Below, in pieces: positions 44,084 to 55,443 of a DNA stretch of 64,000 nt (its first letter is position 1; each line of letters begins with the position of its first letter). The translations under genes were made by a program, and so were the position numbers. The DNA lies in NCBI RefSeq assembly GCF_033115175.1, contig NC_084832.1, positions 10,343,342-10,407,341 on the forward strand, written 5' to 3'. This stretch comes from Lepus europaeus. Lineage: Eukaryota > Chordata > Mammalia > Lagomorpha > Leporidae. The notes under the pieces are model-generated. The model ran no database searches. It saw only the letters and a list, made by a program, of their open reading frames with translations, and was not told the DNA's origin.

Positions 44084-45600
44084 TTTTTTTTTTATTGAAG
44101 TTTAACACAATGTAGAGAAGTGCTCAATTCACAACTGTTCAATGAATTTTCAAAACATGTATACATCCATGTAATAAACAGAACCTAGAGCAAGAGTAGA
44201 AGTTGACACCCCACATTTCTCTACTCATTACTTCCCCAAAGTAAAATTCCTTATCTTAAAGCAGCACACATTAGCTTTGCTTCTTTTGATGTTTATATAA
44301 ATGGAATTATACAGTGCTACAGTTTGTGTCTGTGTTGTATTCTTTTGAACATTATTGTTTTTGTGAAATTCATCTAAATTTCATATGAACATGCAGTTTT
44401 CTTTTGTCATGGCTATATACTGTTCTGTGTGAATATAGCCAAATGGATCTACCCACTTGATGGCCATTAAATAGCTTCTTATTTTCCACGTATAGCGAGT
44501 ATTGTTAAGAATGTTCTCATACATCTCTTTTGGGAACCTACAAGTACATTGCTTCTGGGTAGGTATAAAGGAGTGGAATACTGAGGGACAACAGATTTTT
44601 CCTGTGTTCTACTTCAGCTAATACTGCCAAACGATTTTCCAAAATAGTTGATCCAGTTTACACTCCCACTCAATAGATGAATGTTCTAATTAGTGTTTTC
44701 TTGATACTTTGTCATTTTGTTTTCACATTGATAAATAATCATTTAAACTCTTTTCTGGGGTTATATTTGACATCTCTATGTGATTTACATGCTGAGTAAT
44801 GAGCACATTTTCAAATGTTAATTAGTAATTAAGCTATCCTCCTTTGTGGAGTACCTGTTCACAGTTTCTGCCCACTTTTCCATCATTTTGCCTATGTCTT
44901 CCTTTTTGATTTAAGATTTAAGAATTAAAGAATTAAGAATTTAAGAATAAGAATCTTTGCATATAACTTCTCCAGCCACATGAGTTGCCTTTTCACTTTA
45001 TTAATGGTGAATTGTTGAACAGGATTTTCAGTTATTTTAGTTCATGTGTTTCTTTCATGGTTATTGCTTTTCCTATCCTGTTTAAGAAATGTTTATCTAT
45101 GCCAAATTCACAGATGTTTTCTTATCTTTATTCTGAAATCTTTATTAGTTTGTTACTTTTTTTTTTTTATAGTCAATCTAGAATTGGTTTTTGTGTATGG
45201 TGTGTTGTGTCAGTCTACACTCCCCCACATGTAAAAAACAATTAACCCAACACAATGTATTAAGAGTTTATTGTTCTCTAATATAGGATAGTACCACTTT
45301 GTCATAAATCGGATTATAATACAATTGTGCATCTGTTTTGGGATTCTCTAGTTTTTCACATTGATTTATTTGTGTACTATTGCAATGATACCCCCTTAGC
45401 TTAATTGCCAGTGTTTTGAATAGGTCTTAATTTCTGATAGTGAAATTCCTCTAGTTCATTATTCAAGATGGCCTTGACTGTTCTTGTGTCTTTATACCTC
45501 CACATAAATTTTAGAATCATCTTGAGTATTTCACTAAAAATATACTGGGGTTTTGAGAATACCATTATTATGTGTAAAGCCTTCTGTGTATAGTGACAGC
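44084..45600 (-). mobile_element. ancient L1 (L1M-like), minus strand
   Basis: Antisense L1 3' UTR (TTTTTATTGAAGTTTAACACAATG, CAATGAATTTTCAAAACATGTATACATCC, GTAATAAACAGAACCTAGAGC), then antisense ORF2 C-terminal region to CAAGATGGCCTTGACTGTTCTTG and AAATTTTAGAATCATCTTGAG. Old and heavily mutated. Confidence 0.82.
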
Positions 45601-46294
45601 TTTATTGCTTTTTTCTTTTAAAAGGTTTTACATAAGTTAAGCCTCTCCCTACATTTCCAGAGCCCTCACTTAGTTTAGGTCCCTCCTTTCTGTAACAACT
45701 CACACTTGGTGAAATAAAGCAAGTACACTATCAGGAAATAGAGAAGAATGAGAGTTATGATGACATCTCTGCCTAAATTTAAAAAATTCATTATTTTAAA
45801 TGCTAATATTTTTACATATAGCACATGCTCACAATGACCTAAACCTCTGGATAGTTACAGCTTGTTTAGACTTATCGCCAAGGATACTGGTAGGTCCTTC
45901 TCTGGATTTGCAATTAATAAATCAAATAAAAATAAAACTTAATAAGTCTTATACTGGAAACCTAGGGAAAGATGAAAGAAAAACATCATAAGAAAAAAAA
46001 GTTCAAGGCATTAGTGAATAGTTCTTTTTATGGAAATGAAACCAGGGTCTGGTACACCTCTTAATAGATAATTTGTACTGGATTAACCTTCTTCTAATAA
46101 CAATGATCAGAGCTGGAGAAAAATGTAGCCAAAAAATGAAATGACATCAGAGAATTATCAGAACAGGTAAAAACTGGAGATGGTATGTCCTGGGAAGAAT
46201 GGCACCCATATTTTCACAGCTTTTCCTTGAGAGAATTTTGTAGTTTGCCTTGTTGTAATTGAATACAATCTAAGAAGAATTGTTTATATAGACT
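45601..46294. other. unassigned sequence
   Basis: Nothing recognised in this interval. Confidence 0.4.
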
Positions 46295-46647
46295 TGTTAC
46301 CAGAGAAAGCAAGGGTTTTTATCTTTGCTCAAGAAAGAATTCAGGGCCAGCTCACTAGGCTAATCCTCTGCCTGTGGTGCCAGCACTCCGTATTTTAGTC
46401 CTGGTTGGGGTGCCAAATTCTGTCCCGGTTGCCCCTCTTCCAGTCCAGCTCTCTGCTATGGCCCGGGAAGGCAGTGGAGGGTGGCCCAAGTGCTTGGGCC
46501 CTGCACCCACATGGGAGACCAGGAGGAAGCACCTGGCTCCTGGCTTCGGATCGGTGCAGTGCACCGGCCATAGCAGCCATTTGGGGGGGTGAACCAACGG
46601 AAGGAAGACCTTTCTCTCTGTCTTTCTCACTGTCTAACTCTGCCTGT

Positions 46648-46681
<34 letters not shown>

Positions 46682-47248
46682 AAAAAAAGAATTCAGGCGT
46701 GAGACAGAGAGCAGGGGAAAGCAGCATCTCAAGGTTTATTAGGGTAGGGACATCTGTAAGAACGGATGGGCACCTCTCCAAACAGGACCTGAGAGAGAGT
46801 GCCCAGCCACTCAGACTGGGGAAGAGCGAGGTTACATGGTTGAGTGGAGAGAATAGACCTGGGCAGGCCAGGCTGGCAGCTCAGCAGAGAGACAGAGGGC
46901 TGAGCATGCTGTCTGGTCCCCCTCTCCTCCAGGACAAAGGATGGGGAGTCCTGGTAGAAGGGTTTGTTGGGTGAAAATTAGCAAATCCCAGATTTGCTGG
47001 CTCCCTGGCAGAGTAGGGGGGCTTCCCTTAGGGCGTGTCTGAGAAGATTTTATTGCCCCATGTTATTGAGAGAATTCTGGGAGCTTTCGGGGGGAGGGGC
47101 GAGGGCTGGCACCACCAGGGAGGTTATCAGGGTCTGGGCAGGACTTTGAAGTGCAAGAAACTGGACTTCTGGAGCTTCCACAGGGAATGCTGGTCTTCGG
47201 GCCTTTCTCATACACACATAGGCTCAATTCCTGACTTCCTACCTAACA
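46295..47248 (-). mobile_element. solo LTR split by a CSINE (family of 35.4 kb)
   Basis: Minus-strand LTR. The 3' end is at 46295 (TGTTACCAGAG, antisense of CTCTGGTAACA) and the 5' start is at 47248 (CCTACCTAACA, antisense of TGTTAGGTAGG). An antisense polyadenylation signal, TTTATTAGGG, lies near 46736. A perfect 4-bp TSD, GACT, flanks it at 46291-46294 and 47249-47252. Without the SINE and its duplicated target it is about 600 bp. The 189-codon plus frame at 46405-46974 spans SINE and antisense LTR and is not a gene. Confidence 0.85.
46346..46685 (+). mobile_element. CSINE inside the LTR
   Basis: Plus-strand CSINE lacking part of its head (starts GCCAGCTCACTAGGC), with body, CT block, CTGTCAAAA and a poly-A of roughly 29. 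The perfect TSD AAAGAATTCAGG is at 46334-46345 and 46686-46697. The long uninterrupted poly-A argues for a recent insertion. Confidence 0.95.
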
Positions 47249-48146
47249 GACTGAGGGCACATTAACAGGAATTCAGGATAGTCAGTGAAGTCAAAAATTG
47301 AAAAGCAAAAGCACACAGGAGAAAACCACAGAGGAAGAAACAACACAATCTGGATACCTACTTTTCTCTGGTGTCGAATGCCACCTAAGCTACATAAATA
47401 CAGGATAAGATGGCAGGAAACCCAACAGAACACAGCAACAGGAAAGCTAAACAGCCATGCATAGAGTTTATCATCTGCTTGGAGCTACGGAAGCAGAGAC
47501 TGCAGTTCAAGTTCCACAGATTTCGAGAGGCTTGAAAACCTGGGACCTCAGGTGCACTGTACACTTGACAGGCTTAAAATAACCTAGAGAAATACTATCT
47601 GCTTTCCAGAATAAAAGAAAAATCTTGTTGTAAGAATGTAAGAGTATTTAGAGTTTGTCCAAGTTTCCATACACAATGTGTTATCCAATCAAATAAAACA
47701 AAGCATGATGTAAAACAGGAGTAATAGACTGGAAACCAAAGGAAATAGCAGGCTACAGAAACAGACCCTTGAGTGGTTCACTTAATGGAGTTTTCAGACA
47801 GGAACTTTAAAATAACTGTGATTAATATGTTCAATAGAGTAGGGGATAAAACATTTCAGCGGAGGCTTGGAGCCCAGAAAAAGAATAAAACTGAAGCTCT
47901 GTGGCTGAAACATAAAATAACTGAAATTAAAATTGCAGCAGATGGGATTATTAGCAGTACGAAAATGGAAAAGGATTTGTAATTCGGAAGACAAGGCAGT
48001 AAACCTTCTAAAGTGACACCCACAGAAAAAAAGATGGAAAAATAAAGAGTTCAAAAGATGTGAAATTGTGAAAAGGAGTTCAAAACAAATAATTAGAAAC
48101 CAAGAAGAGGGAAATATTCAAGGGAGAGAAATACTGTTTGAAAAAA

Positions 48147-48380
48147 AAAAATACTTGTGGGACTGGCACTGCAGCACTGCAGGTTAAGCTGCCACTTGAA
48201 ATGCCAACATCCCATATTGAGGTGCTCATTCAAGTCCTAACTATTCTACTTCTGATCCAGCTTCCTGCTAATGTGCCTAGGAAGACCTCAGAAGATGGCC
48301 CAATTACTTGGACTCATGTCAGAATATGGGAGCCCAGGGTGGAGCTCCTGATATCTGGCTTTGGCCTGACTCAGACCTGA
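48147..48380 (+). mobile_element. old CSINE-type SINE, 3' truncated
   Basis: Plus-strand SINE: GGGACTGGCACTGCAGCACTGCAGGTTAAGC head, CATTCAAGTCCTAAC B-box region, GATCCAGCTTCCTGCTAATG, GGCTTTGGCCTGACTCAGACC. The TTTGGG...TCTCTCT end and tail are missing. Confidence 0.8.
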
Positions 48381-49584
48381 AAATTGAAATACAACATATC
48401 AAACCCATATGATACAAGTGCAGTCCTGAGAGCAAGTGTGTAGCAGTTAGTGTCTGCAAAACAAAACAAATATCTCAGATTTGTTGCAGTATCTCAAAGA
48501 GCCAGAAAAACAAGAACAATTAAACTCCAAAATTGAAACAAAGAAATAATAAAACTCAGAGCAAAAATAAGTGACCTGGAGACTAAAAAAAATATAAAAT
48601 GTACAGAATGAAGAGTTGATTCTTTGATGAAAAGATAAACAAAATGGATGAATCTTTATCTAGACTAAGAAAGTACAAAATAAGTTTCAAATACAGAGAG
48701 AGAATGAAATGGAGACATACCACTGACACCAGAGAAATATGAAGTTTGTTACAAATTACCATGAACACAAATTTGGCAAGAAATTCAATAACCTAGCAGA
48801 AATGGACAAATTCTTGGATATTCACATCTAACTCTGATTGAATCATGAGGAAATAGAATATCAAGACAGGTCAAGAATGAGTAGTGAGATTGAATCAGGA
48901 ATAAAAAATCTACCATCAAAGAAAGGAACAGGATCAGATGACTTCACTGATGAATTCTACTAAACTTTTAAAGAAAAATTAATAGCAATCCTGTTTAAAT
49001 TACTACAGAAAATAGAAGAAAGGGGGATTCTTCCAAATTAATTCTATTAGGAAAGAATTGCCTTGATACCAAAATCGTATAAGGGCACAACAAAAAAAAA
49101 AGGAAGATACAGACCAGTGTCCTTGACAAATATAGATGAAAGATCTGTTAACAAAATATTTATAAATCAAATCCAAAAACACAGTTAAAGGATTGTTCAC
49201 CATGATCAAGTGGATTTCATCTCAGGGATGCAAGGATGGTTCAACATAAGCAAATCAGTAAACGTGATACACCACATTGACAGCATGAAGGATAAAAATC
49301 ATATAATCATAACAATAGAAGAAGCAAGGGCATTTGGAAAGATTCAACATCCCTGTATAAGAACTTTGACCAAATTAGGTATAAAAGGAAAATATCTCTA
49401 CATAAGGCCATATATAACAAGATTACAGGTAGTATCATATTGAATGGGGAAAAATTGAAGGCTTTCTAAGACCTGGAGCAGGACAAGTATGCCATGTCAC
49501 CACTTTAATTCAACATAATACTGGAGATCTGAGCTAGAACAATTAGACAAGAGAAATTAAAGGCATCCAAATTGGAAAGGAGGA

Positions 49585-49911
49585 GGGGCCAGTGCTGTGG
49601 CACAGCAGGTAAAGCCACTGCCTGCAGTGCTGTCATCCCATATGGTCACCAGTTCGAGTCCTGGCTGCTCCACTTCCTATCCAGCTCTCTGCTGATAGAC
49701 TTGGGAAAGCAGTGGAAGATGGCCTAAGTGATTGGGCCCATGCACCCAGGTGGGAAACCTGGAGGAAGCTCTTGGCTCTTAGCTTCAGATCAGTTCTGGC
49801 TATTGCAGCTGTTTGGGGAGTGAACCAGAAGATGGAAAATCTTTCTCTCTTTCTCTGCCTCTGTCTTCCTGTAACTCTGGCTTTCAAATAAATAAATAAA
49901 TCTTTTTTAAA
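49585..49911 (+). mobile_element. older CSINE with perfect TSD
   Basis: Plus-strand SINE: GGGGCCAGTGCTGTGGCACAGCAGGTAAAG head, TTCGAGTCCTGGC B box, body, CTTTCTCTGCC block and CAAATAAATAAATAAATC tail. The TSD AAATTGGAAAGGAGGA is at 49569-49584 and 49912-49927, within L1 ORF2. Confidence 0.94.
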
Positions 49912-49982
49912 AAATTGGAAAGGAGGAAGTCAAGCTGTCACTGTTTGCAGATGACCTGATCTTGTAGATAGGAAACCTGAGG

Positions 49983-50288
49983 AGCCAGCTTTGTGGTGCA
50001 GTGGGCTAAGCAGCCACTTGCAACATCAGCCTCACCATATTAGAAAGTTGTTTTGGGAACTAGCTATTCTTCTATTCCAGCAACCTGGGAAGGTAGTGGA
50101 AGATGGTTCAAGTACTTGGGGACCTGTCATTTACGTGGGAGACAAGGTTGAAGTTCCTGGATCCACTTTCAACCTGGCCCAGACCTGTTTGTTGGGGCCA
50201 TTTGAAAAGTAAGACTGCAGATGGTAAATCTTTCTGTTTCCCCTCTTTCTCTGCATTTGAAATCAATAAATACCCCCCCTTAAAAAAA
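49983..50288 (+). mobile_element. old CSINE-type SINE in L1
   Basis: Plus-strand diverged SINE: GCCAGCTTTGTGGTGCAGTGGGCTAAG head, CAACCTGGGAAGGTAGTGGAAGATG, GTGGGAGACAAGGTTG, CCTGGCCCAGACC, TTTCTGTTTCCCC, and an AATCAATAAATA tail. Only about 55 bp of L1 separates it from the previous SINE. Confidence 0.85.
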
Positions 50289-50774
50289 AGAAAGCCAGAA
50301 AGACTCAATCAAAAATTTGTTAGAACTAATGAACATTTTCAGCAAAGTTGCAGGATACAAAGTTAAAGTACATAAATCAGTAGCATTGTTATATACCAAT
50401 AGTTAATCATCTGAAAAAGAAATTGAGAAAGAAGTCACATTTTCATTAGCTACAAAAACCCTCAGAGCATATCTAACCAAAGAGGTGAAAGATTGCTACA
50501 GTGAAAGCTACAAATCACTGATGAAAGAAACTGAAGAGGACATTAAGCAATGTTCATGAATTCGAAGACTCAGAATTATTAAAATGTGCACGAGACCCAG
50601 AGCAATTTACAGATTCAATAGAATCCCTGTCAAAATCCCAATGATATTTTTCATGGAACTAGAAAGAACACTTCTAAAATCTGTATGATACTACAGAAGG
50701 CCTGACTACCCAAAGTGATCTTGAGCAAAACAAAGAAAGCTGTAGGCAGCATACTACCTGAGTTTAAAATATTT

Positions 50775-51515
50775 GTATGGCCCTTGCCTGTATTCCCACT
50801 GAACTAGGGTGTTTTCACTTGTTGAAATCTTTTTTTTTCTTTTTCTTTTTTTTTTTTTTTTTTTTGACAGGCAGAGTGGACAGTGAGAGAGAGAGACAGA
50901 GAGAAAGGTCTTCCTTTTGCCGTTGGTTCACCCTCCAATGGCCTCCGCGGTAGGCGCGCTGCGGCCGGCGCACCACGCTGATCCAATGGCAGGAGCCTGG
51001 GGTACAGGGCCCAAGCACTTGGGCCATCCTCCACTGCACTCCCTGGCCACAGCAGAGAGCTGGCCTGGAAGAGGGGCAACCGGGACAGGATCGGTGCCCC
51101 GACCGGGACTAGAACCCGGTGTGCCGGCGCCGCAAGGCGGAGGATTAGCCTCGTGAGCCGCGGCGCCGGCCTATTGAACTCTTTATTGAGTGGAGCATTA
51201 AGCTTTGGACTATATTGTAAATTAAAAATATATTACCTCAAAAATTTAAAAAGTCAGAAATAAATGAAGAAAGAAAGTGGGAGGGAAGGAGGCAAGAAGG
51301 GAATTATCATTATATTCTTAGTATTAAATCTATAAACTATATTGAATTTGTTCTGTTTGTATTACTATCAAAATAACAAAAATGTAATTATCATGCATTT
51401 TCTGTGACCCTGAGAGACTAATGTATTAATAACTTCGTTTAAAAATAAAAAAAATTAAAAAAATAGTAAAAGATGCAAAAAGGTCTTAAATAAAAACTTT
51501 ATAACTGAAAAAATA
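50775..51515 (+). mobile_element. possible older lagomorph L1 tail inside the L1
   Basis: Sequence flanking the CSINE at 50840-51172 does not continue the host L1 ORF2, which resumes near 51516. It includes TTGAACTCTTTATTGAGTGGAGC, ATATTGTAAATTAAAAATATATT, the purine block GTGGGAGGGAAGGAGGC and AAATCTATAAACTATATTGAATTTG. The last of these matches 33300-33420. I read it as a separate, younger L1 3' end inserted in the host L1, with uncertain limits. Confidence 0.5.
50840..51172 (-). mobile_element. CSINE, young type
   Basis: Minus-strand CSINE with long T-rich start, GACAGGCAGAGTGGACAG, a near-consensus body that lacks about 30 bp around the GTCTCCCATGGG block near 51000, reverse B box and GGCGCCGGCC head. 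The TSD could not be fixed with certainty. Confidence 0.94.
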
Positions 51516-52839
51516 TATCATAAAGCTACCATCATTAAAACAGCATGATACAGGCATAATACAGATGTATAGACCAATGGAATAATTTGGAGGCCCTAGA
51601 AATAAACCCACTAATCTTTGACAAAGGTGCTAAAAGCATGCATTGGAGAAAGGCTAGTCTTTTTAATTAATGGTGCTGGGGAAATTGGCTATACACATGC
51701 AGAATAATGAAATTAGACCTTTATCTCACATCATTTACAGCAATCAGCTCAAAGTGGATCAAAAGCCTAAATGGGAGATCTGAATCCTTGAGGCTTAGTA
51801 GAATATATGAGGAAAACCCTCCAAGATATAGGAATGGGAAAGGATTTTGTGGATTAGACCTCTAAAACAGGAAAAAAGGAAGAAACAGGCAAATTGGATT
51901 TTATGAATACAAAGAACTTGTGTACGGCAAAGGAAACAACACAGCAGAAAGAATATGTACAGAATGGGAGAAAGTATTTGTAAGCTACACATTTGACAAA
52001 GTATTAGTAAGTAGACTAAAGAACTCAACACAACTGCATAAAACCGAGAATCCAATTAAAACATGGACAACAGATAGAAGCAGACATTTATCAAATGAAG
52101 GTGTACAAATGGCAACAGAAGCTTGAGTAAATGATTAATATGACTAATCTTCAGGGAAATGCAGTCAAAACCACATTGAGATATCACCTCACTCCAGTAA
52201 GAGTGCCTATTATCAAAAAAGACAAGAAATAACAAAGTGTTGGTAAGGGTATGGAGAAAAGCGAGCTCTTACACACTGTTTTTGGCAATGTACATTAGTG
52301 CATCCATGATAGAAAACAGTATGGAAGTTCCTCAAAAAACTTCAATTAGAATTACCCTGCGATTGAGCAATCCTGCTTCTGGGTATGCACATAAAGGAAC
52401 CTGGAGTTCATCTTTTGAAGAGACATCTGCTCTGCACTCCCATGTTTACTGTAGCACCATTCACAATAGCCATGAATGGAAACAATCTAAGTGTCCATCA
52501 ACCGGTGAGTGGATAAAGGAAATGTGTAGAAACACACACACACAAACACACAATGCACTACTGGCCATAAAAGATGAAATTTCATCATTTGCAACAACGT
52601 GTGGAACCGGAGGTCACTAGATTAAGCAGAATAAGCACAGAAAAGTACTAGATGATCTCATTATGGGATATAAAAACACTGATTTTATAAACGTTGAGTA
52701 CAATGGTGGCCTCCTGGTTGGCTGTGCATCCTTCCTCTGCCGGCACTCCACCACCGTCATCCCCCAACCTCACCAGACCTCAACATTGGTGTCAGCTAAT
52801 CTTGAACTTCAACCTCCCAAGCTGCAGAGTCACAAAAAT

Positions 52840-53085
52840 AGGGCCGTCTTCCATCCTCCGCCTCCTCCCCCAGACAGCCACAATACAGCCAGGAGGCTGG
52901 AGCTCCAATCGGATCTCCTCTGTGGCGGAGGGGAACAAAGCACTATGCTACCCCCACCGCCTGTCCTGCCTCTCTAGGACGCACCAATGGGAAGCTGAAC
53001 CGGAAGTGCGGAGGAGCCGGAACTCGGATGCGGATGTTGCAGGTGGCGGTTTAACGGACTTTACCACCGCGAGGGCTCTGGAAGC
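52840..53085 (-). mobile_element. old CSINE-type SINE fragment
   Basis: Antisense SINE blocks in a GC-rich setting: GGCTGGAGCTCCAATCGGATCTCC, GGAAGCTGAACCGGAAGTGCGGAGGAGCCGGAACTCGGATGC (the region around the reverse B box), and GTTGCAGGTGGCGGTTTAACGG. This explains most of the 157-codon plus frame at 52694-53167, which I therefore do not call a gene. Confidence 0.55.
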
Positions 53086-54984
53086 CGGCGCCTTGCAGTG
53101 CTGCAAGAGGATGGATCTGTTTTCAGGGAAGGCGGTACTGTTCGGTGAGATCATAGACAAAGAATAGCTGACCTTGCCTGGGGCTTGGTCAACAAGGGCA
53201 TCACGTGGTTCTGAGTCTTAACAGCTGAACAGGAATGGACCGAACAGCGTTACAAAAAGGCCCCTTCGGCAGAGAAGACAGGGCTCAGAAGCCCCGGATC
53301 TTTGGCTTTTTGACCCCTGAACTCACACCGTTGGGCCTGGGGCTCATGGCCTCAGCCTCAGACAGATCCCAGTGACTACCTGGGTTCTGAGTCTTTCAGT
53401 TGGTCTGAGGCATGCTACCTGCTCTCCTGCTTGTCCAGCTTGCACACAGCCTCTCCTGGGACTTCCCAGCCTCCATTACCAAGACTCCTGGCCTATAGCT
53501 GAGCACTTCTTGGACCCTGGGGCCTGCAGAAGTGCCTGCACCTGGGTCAGTCCTCCTAGAGGGACTGCTCCATGCCACAACTACCAGAAGGAGAAAATGT
53601 CAGCGTGGAAATGTACCAGACCCACAGATACAGTCATGAAACTCAGCAGCACAGGTGACTCCGCTAGGGGCCCAGGCTACTTCTGTACTCTCAACACAGT
53701 CTGCTTGTGATCATGTTGTGGACCCTGGGGTAGAATGAACGTGGACCAGCGGAACCTAATGTTCCCATTACATCTTCGGAAAATAGTACCCAGGTAACGT
53801 GGATGTTGGGAGATCAAACCCAGTGTCTGCATTTCTGCTGTGCCTCAGCTCCGAGCCTTATCACTTGGGGACCACCATGAAACATTTGTTGCTAGTTGGG
53901 AGTTACCTTGATGGTTCTGTCAAGTCATTTTTCCATTTACCTTTTTGGAGACACTCCAAGTACTATATTAGTACCAGCTGAAGCTGGAGCATGCACAGTC
54001 CCAGTCCTGAGCCGGGAGGATGCAGAAAAGAACAGCAAGACAGTTGTGATGCAGAACAGCTGTAATCCATCTTTGGGAAGCATTCACTTTACCAACAGAT
54101 CTGGGGGAAAAAAAAAAAAAAAAGATCATTCACTAAGAACCTTCTCCCCTCCCCCTGGAAACAAGCAAGATAAGACAGAGCAGGGGAAGGGGAAGAGCCT
54201 CATCTCCACAGCTTTCCTCAAGACTGGGATTCCGGCAGGTGATCTTCCCCTCCCTCCAGCCGAGGTACTTGGCCCACCTCTGTTTTCTGCTGAATGGAGG
54301 CCTCTGGGCATGCCAGACACACAGCATGGTGGACTTCCTGCCAGGCTCCTACTAGCTATTTTGAGTCCACATCATTGTAGACTAGGATCTCCTTGCCGTG
54401 CTGTAGACCTCAGGACCTCTCTCTCCTTTGCATCTGTGACTCTGTATGCTTTGGGTCTTTCTCTTCCTCTCCCCTCTCCGAACCCCAGCTTCTGGGAAGC
54501 ATCATTCTCTTATAGTATGTAGTCTATCTTTTTTGGAATCCCCATAGAAGTGAGAATGGGCAGCATTTGCCTTTCTGTGGTGATACATTTGCCAGTCAAC
54601 TTGTTGAACGCATTCCACAGTGCATACACATTGAAATATCACAAGGTACTCAATCCGCACAAACAATTGTTCTTATTCATGACGATTGTGATCAAAAGTC
54701 TAATGAAAGGGAAACAAAATTTGGGCAGCTTAACTTGAGGACCCCTACTCTTGACTGTTTCCCCTGAAATAGACCACATGGGAGCTACTTTTCAGCTCTG
54801 GACTTCAGGATCACTTTCTAGGGGTTGGCAGGATGCAATATACCTGCAGGAGAAACCCAATTACCCTCTTGCTGACTCCCTGCTGGCTCTGGCTCTTGTC
54901 TGAGGCAGTGGTGGAGGTCCTGGCCTCCTCAGGCTGTCTTGTTGGGACACTTTCTTTCTCTGCTGCTCCCAGGAAGCCATCCAC
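53086..54984 (+). other. low-copy segment with coding-like stretches
   Basis: No repeat recognised. Two plus-frame stretches look more protein-like than random. One is at about 53930-54080, where the frame of the 208-codon ORF (53896-54522) includes VPAEAGACTVPVLSREDAEK before a poly-A run at 54108-54123. The other is 54540-54767, where an open frame contains CGDTFASQLVERIPQ and IHDDCDQKSNERETKFG. I do not recognise either family. There is no clear start, splice signal or second half. They may be parts of one decayed retrocopy or of an unknown old element. Confidence 0.3.
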
Positions 54985-55312
54985 TTTTTTTTTTTTTTTT
55001 TTTCTTTTTGACAGGCAGAGTGGACAGTGAGAGAGAGACAGAGAGAAAGGTCTTCCTTTTGCCGTTGGTTCACCCTCCAATGGCCGGCGCACCACGCTGT
55101 TCCGATGGCAGGAGCCAGGTGCTTCTCCTGGTCTCCCACGGGGTGCAGAGCCCAAGCACCTGGGCCATCCTCCACTGCACTCCCTGGCCACAGCAGAGAG
55201 CTGGCCTGGAAGAGGGGCAACCGGGACAGGATCGGTGCCCCGACTGGGACTAGAACCCGGTGTGCCGGCGCCGCAAGGCGGAGGATTAGCCTGTTGAGCC
55301 ACGGCGCCGGCC
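54985..55312 (-). mobile_element. CSINE, young type
   Basis: Minus-strand CSINE: T-run, GACAGGCAGAGTGGACAG, a body with a shortened segment around GGCGCACCACGC, reverse B box GGACTAGAACCCGG and GGCGCCGGCC head. The TSD is obscured by the T-rich flank. Confidence 0.93.
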
Positions 55313-55443
55313 TTTAATGAAAGTTCTTAATTCAACCAACCAATGAACCAAATTCAGACGCAGAATATAGTAGAAGAAAACAGTCAGCCACTTTATGTCC
55401 CATGGTCTGCAGAGTTTGTAACTATTTGGAAGATTATCCTGGG

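Larger units (their letters stand above)
47270..52706 (+). mobile_element. long decayed L1, plus strand
   Basis: Spans most of an ancient L1 in correct order. 5'/ORF1 part at 47270-48130 (GACAGGAACTTTAAAATAACTGTGATTAATATG). ORF2 from about 48.4 kb. A reverse transcriptase segment in frame at 49210-49443 has the [20 protein letters not shown] signature. ORF2 C-terminal parts are at 51.5-52.7 kb (AAACCACATTGAGATATCACCTCACTCCAG, CACAATAGCCATGAATGGAAACAATC). It is interrupted by SINEs at 48147, 49585, 49983 and 50840 and by another L1 tail near 51.2 kb. Multiple stops and frameshifts make it inactive. Its 3' UTR is missing after 52706. Confidence 0.88.

Noticed and set aside
46405..46974. 189-codon plus-strand open frame
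   Set aside because: It spans a CSINE, its poly-A (a lysine run) and antisense LTR sequence.
35427..47248. A provirus bounded by the two related LTRs
   Set aside because: The LTRs are in opposite orientation, one has its own 4-bp TSD, and the DNA between them holds no retroviral gag, pol or env sequence that I can see.
52694..53167. 157-codon plus-strand open frame
   Set aside because: Largely antisense of an old CSINE fragment; proline/serine-rich from GC-rich sequence, with no motif.
54811..55302. 163-codon minus-strand open frame
   Set aside because: About two thirds is CSINE sense sequence with its lysine-coding tail; the rest shows no domain.
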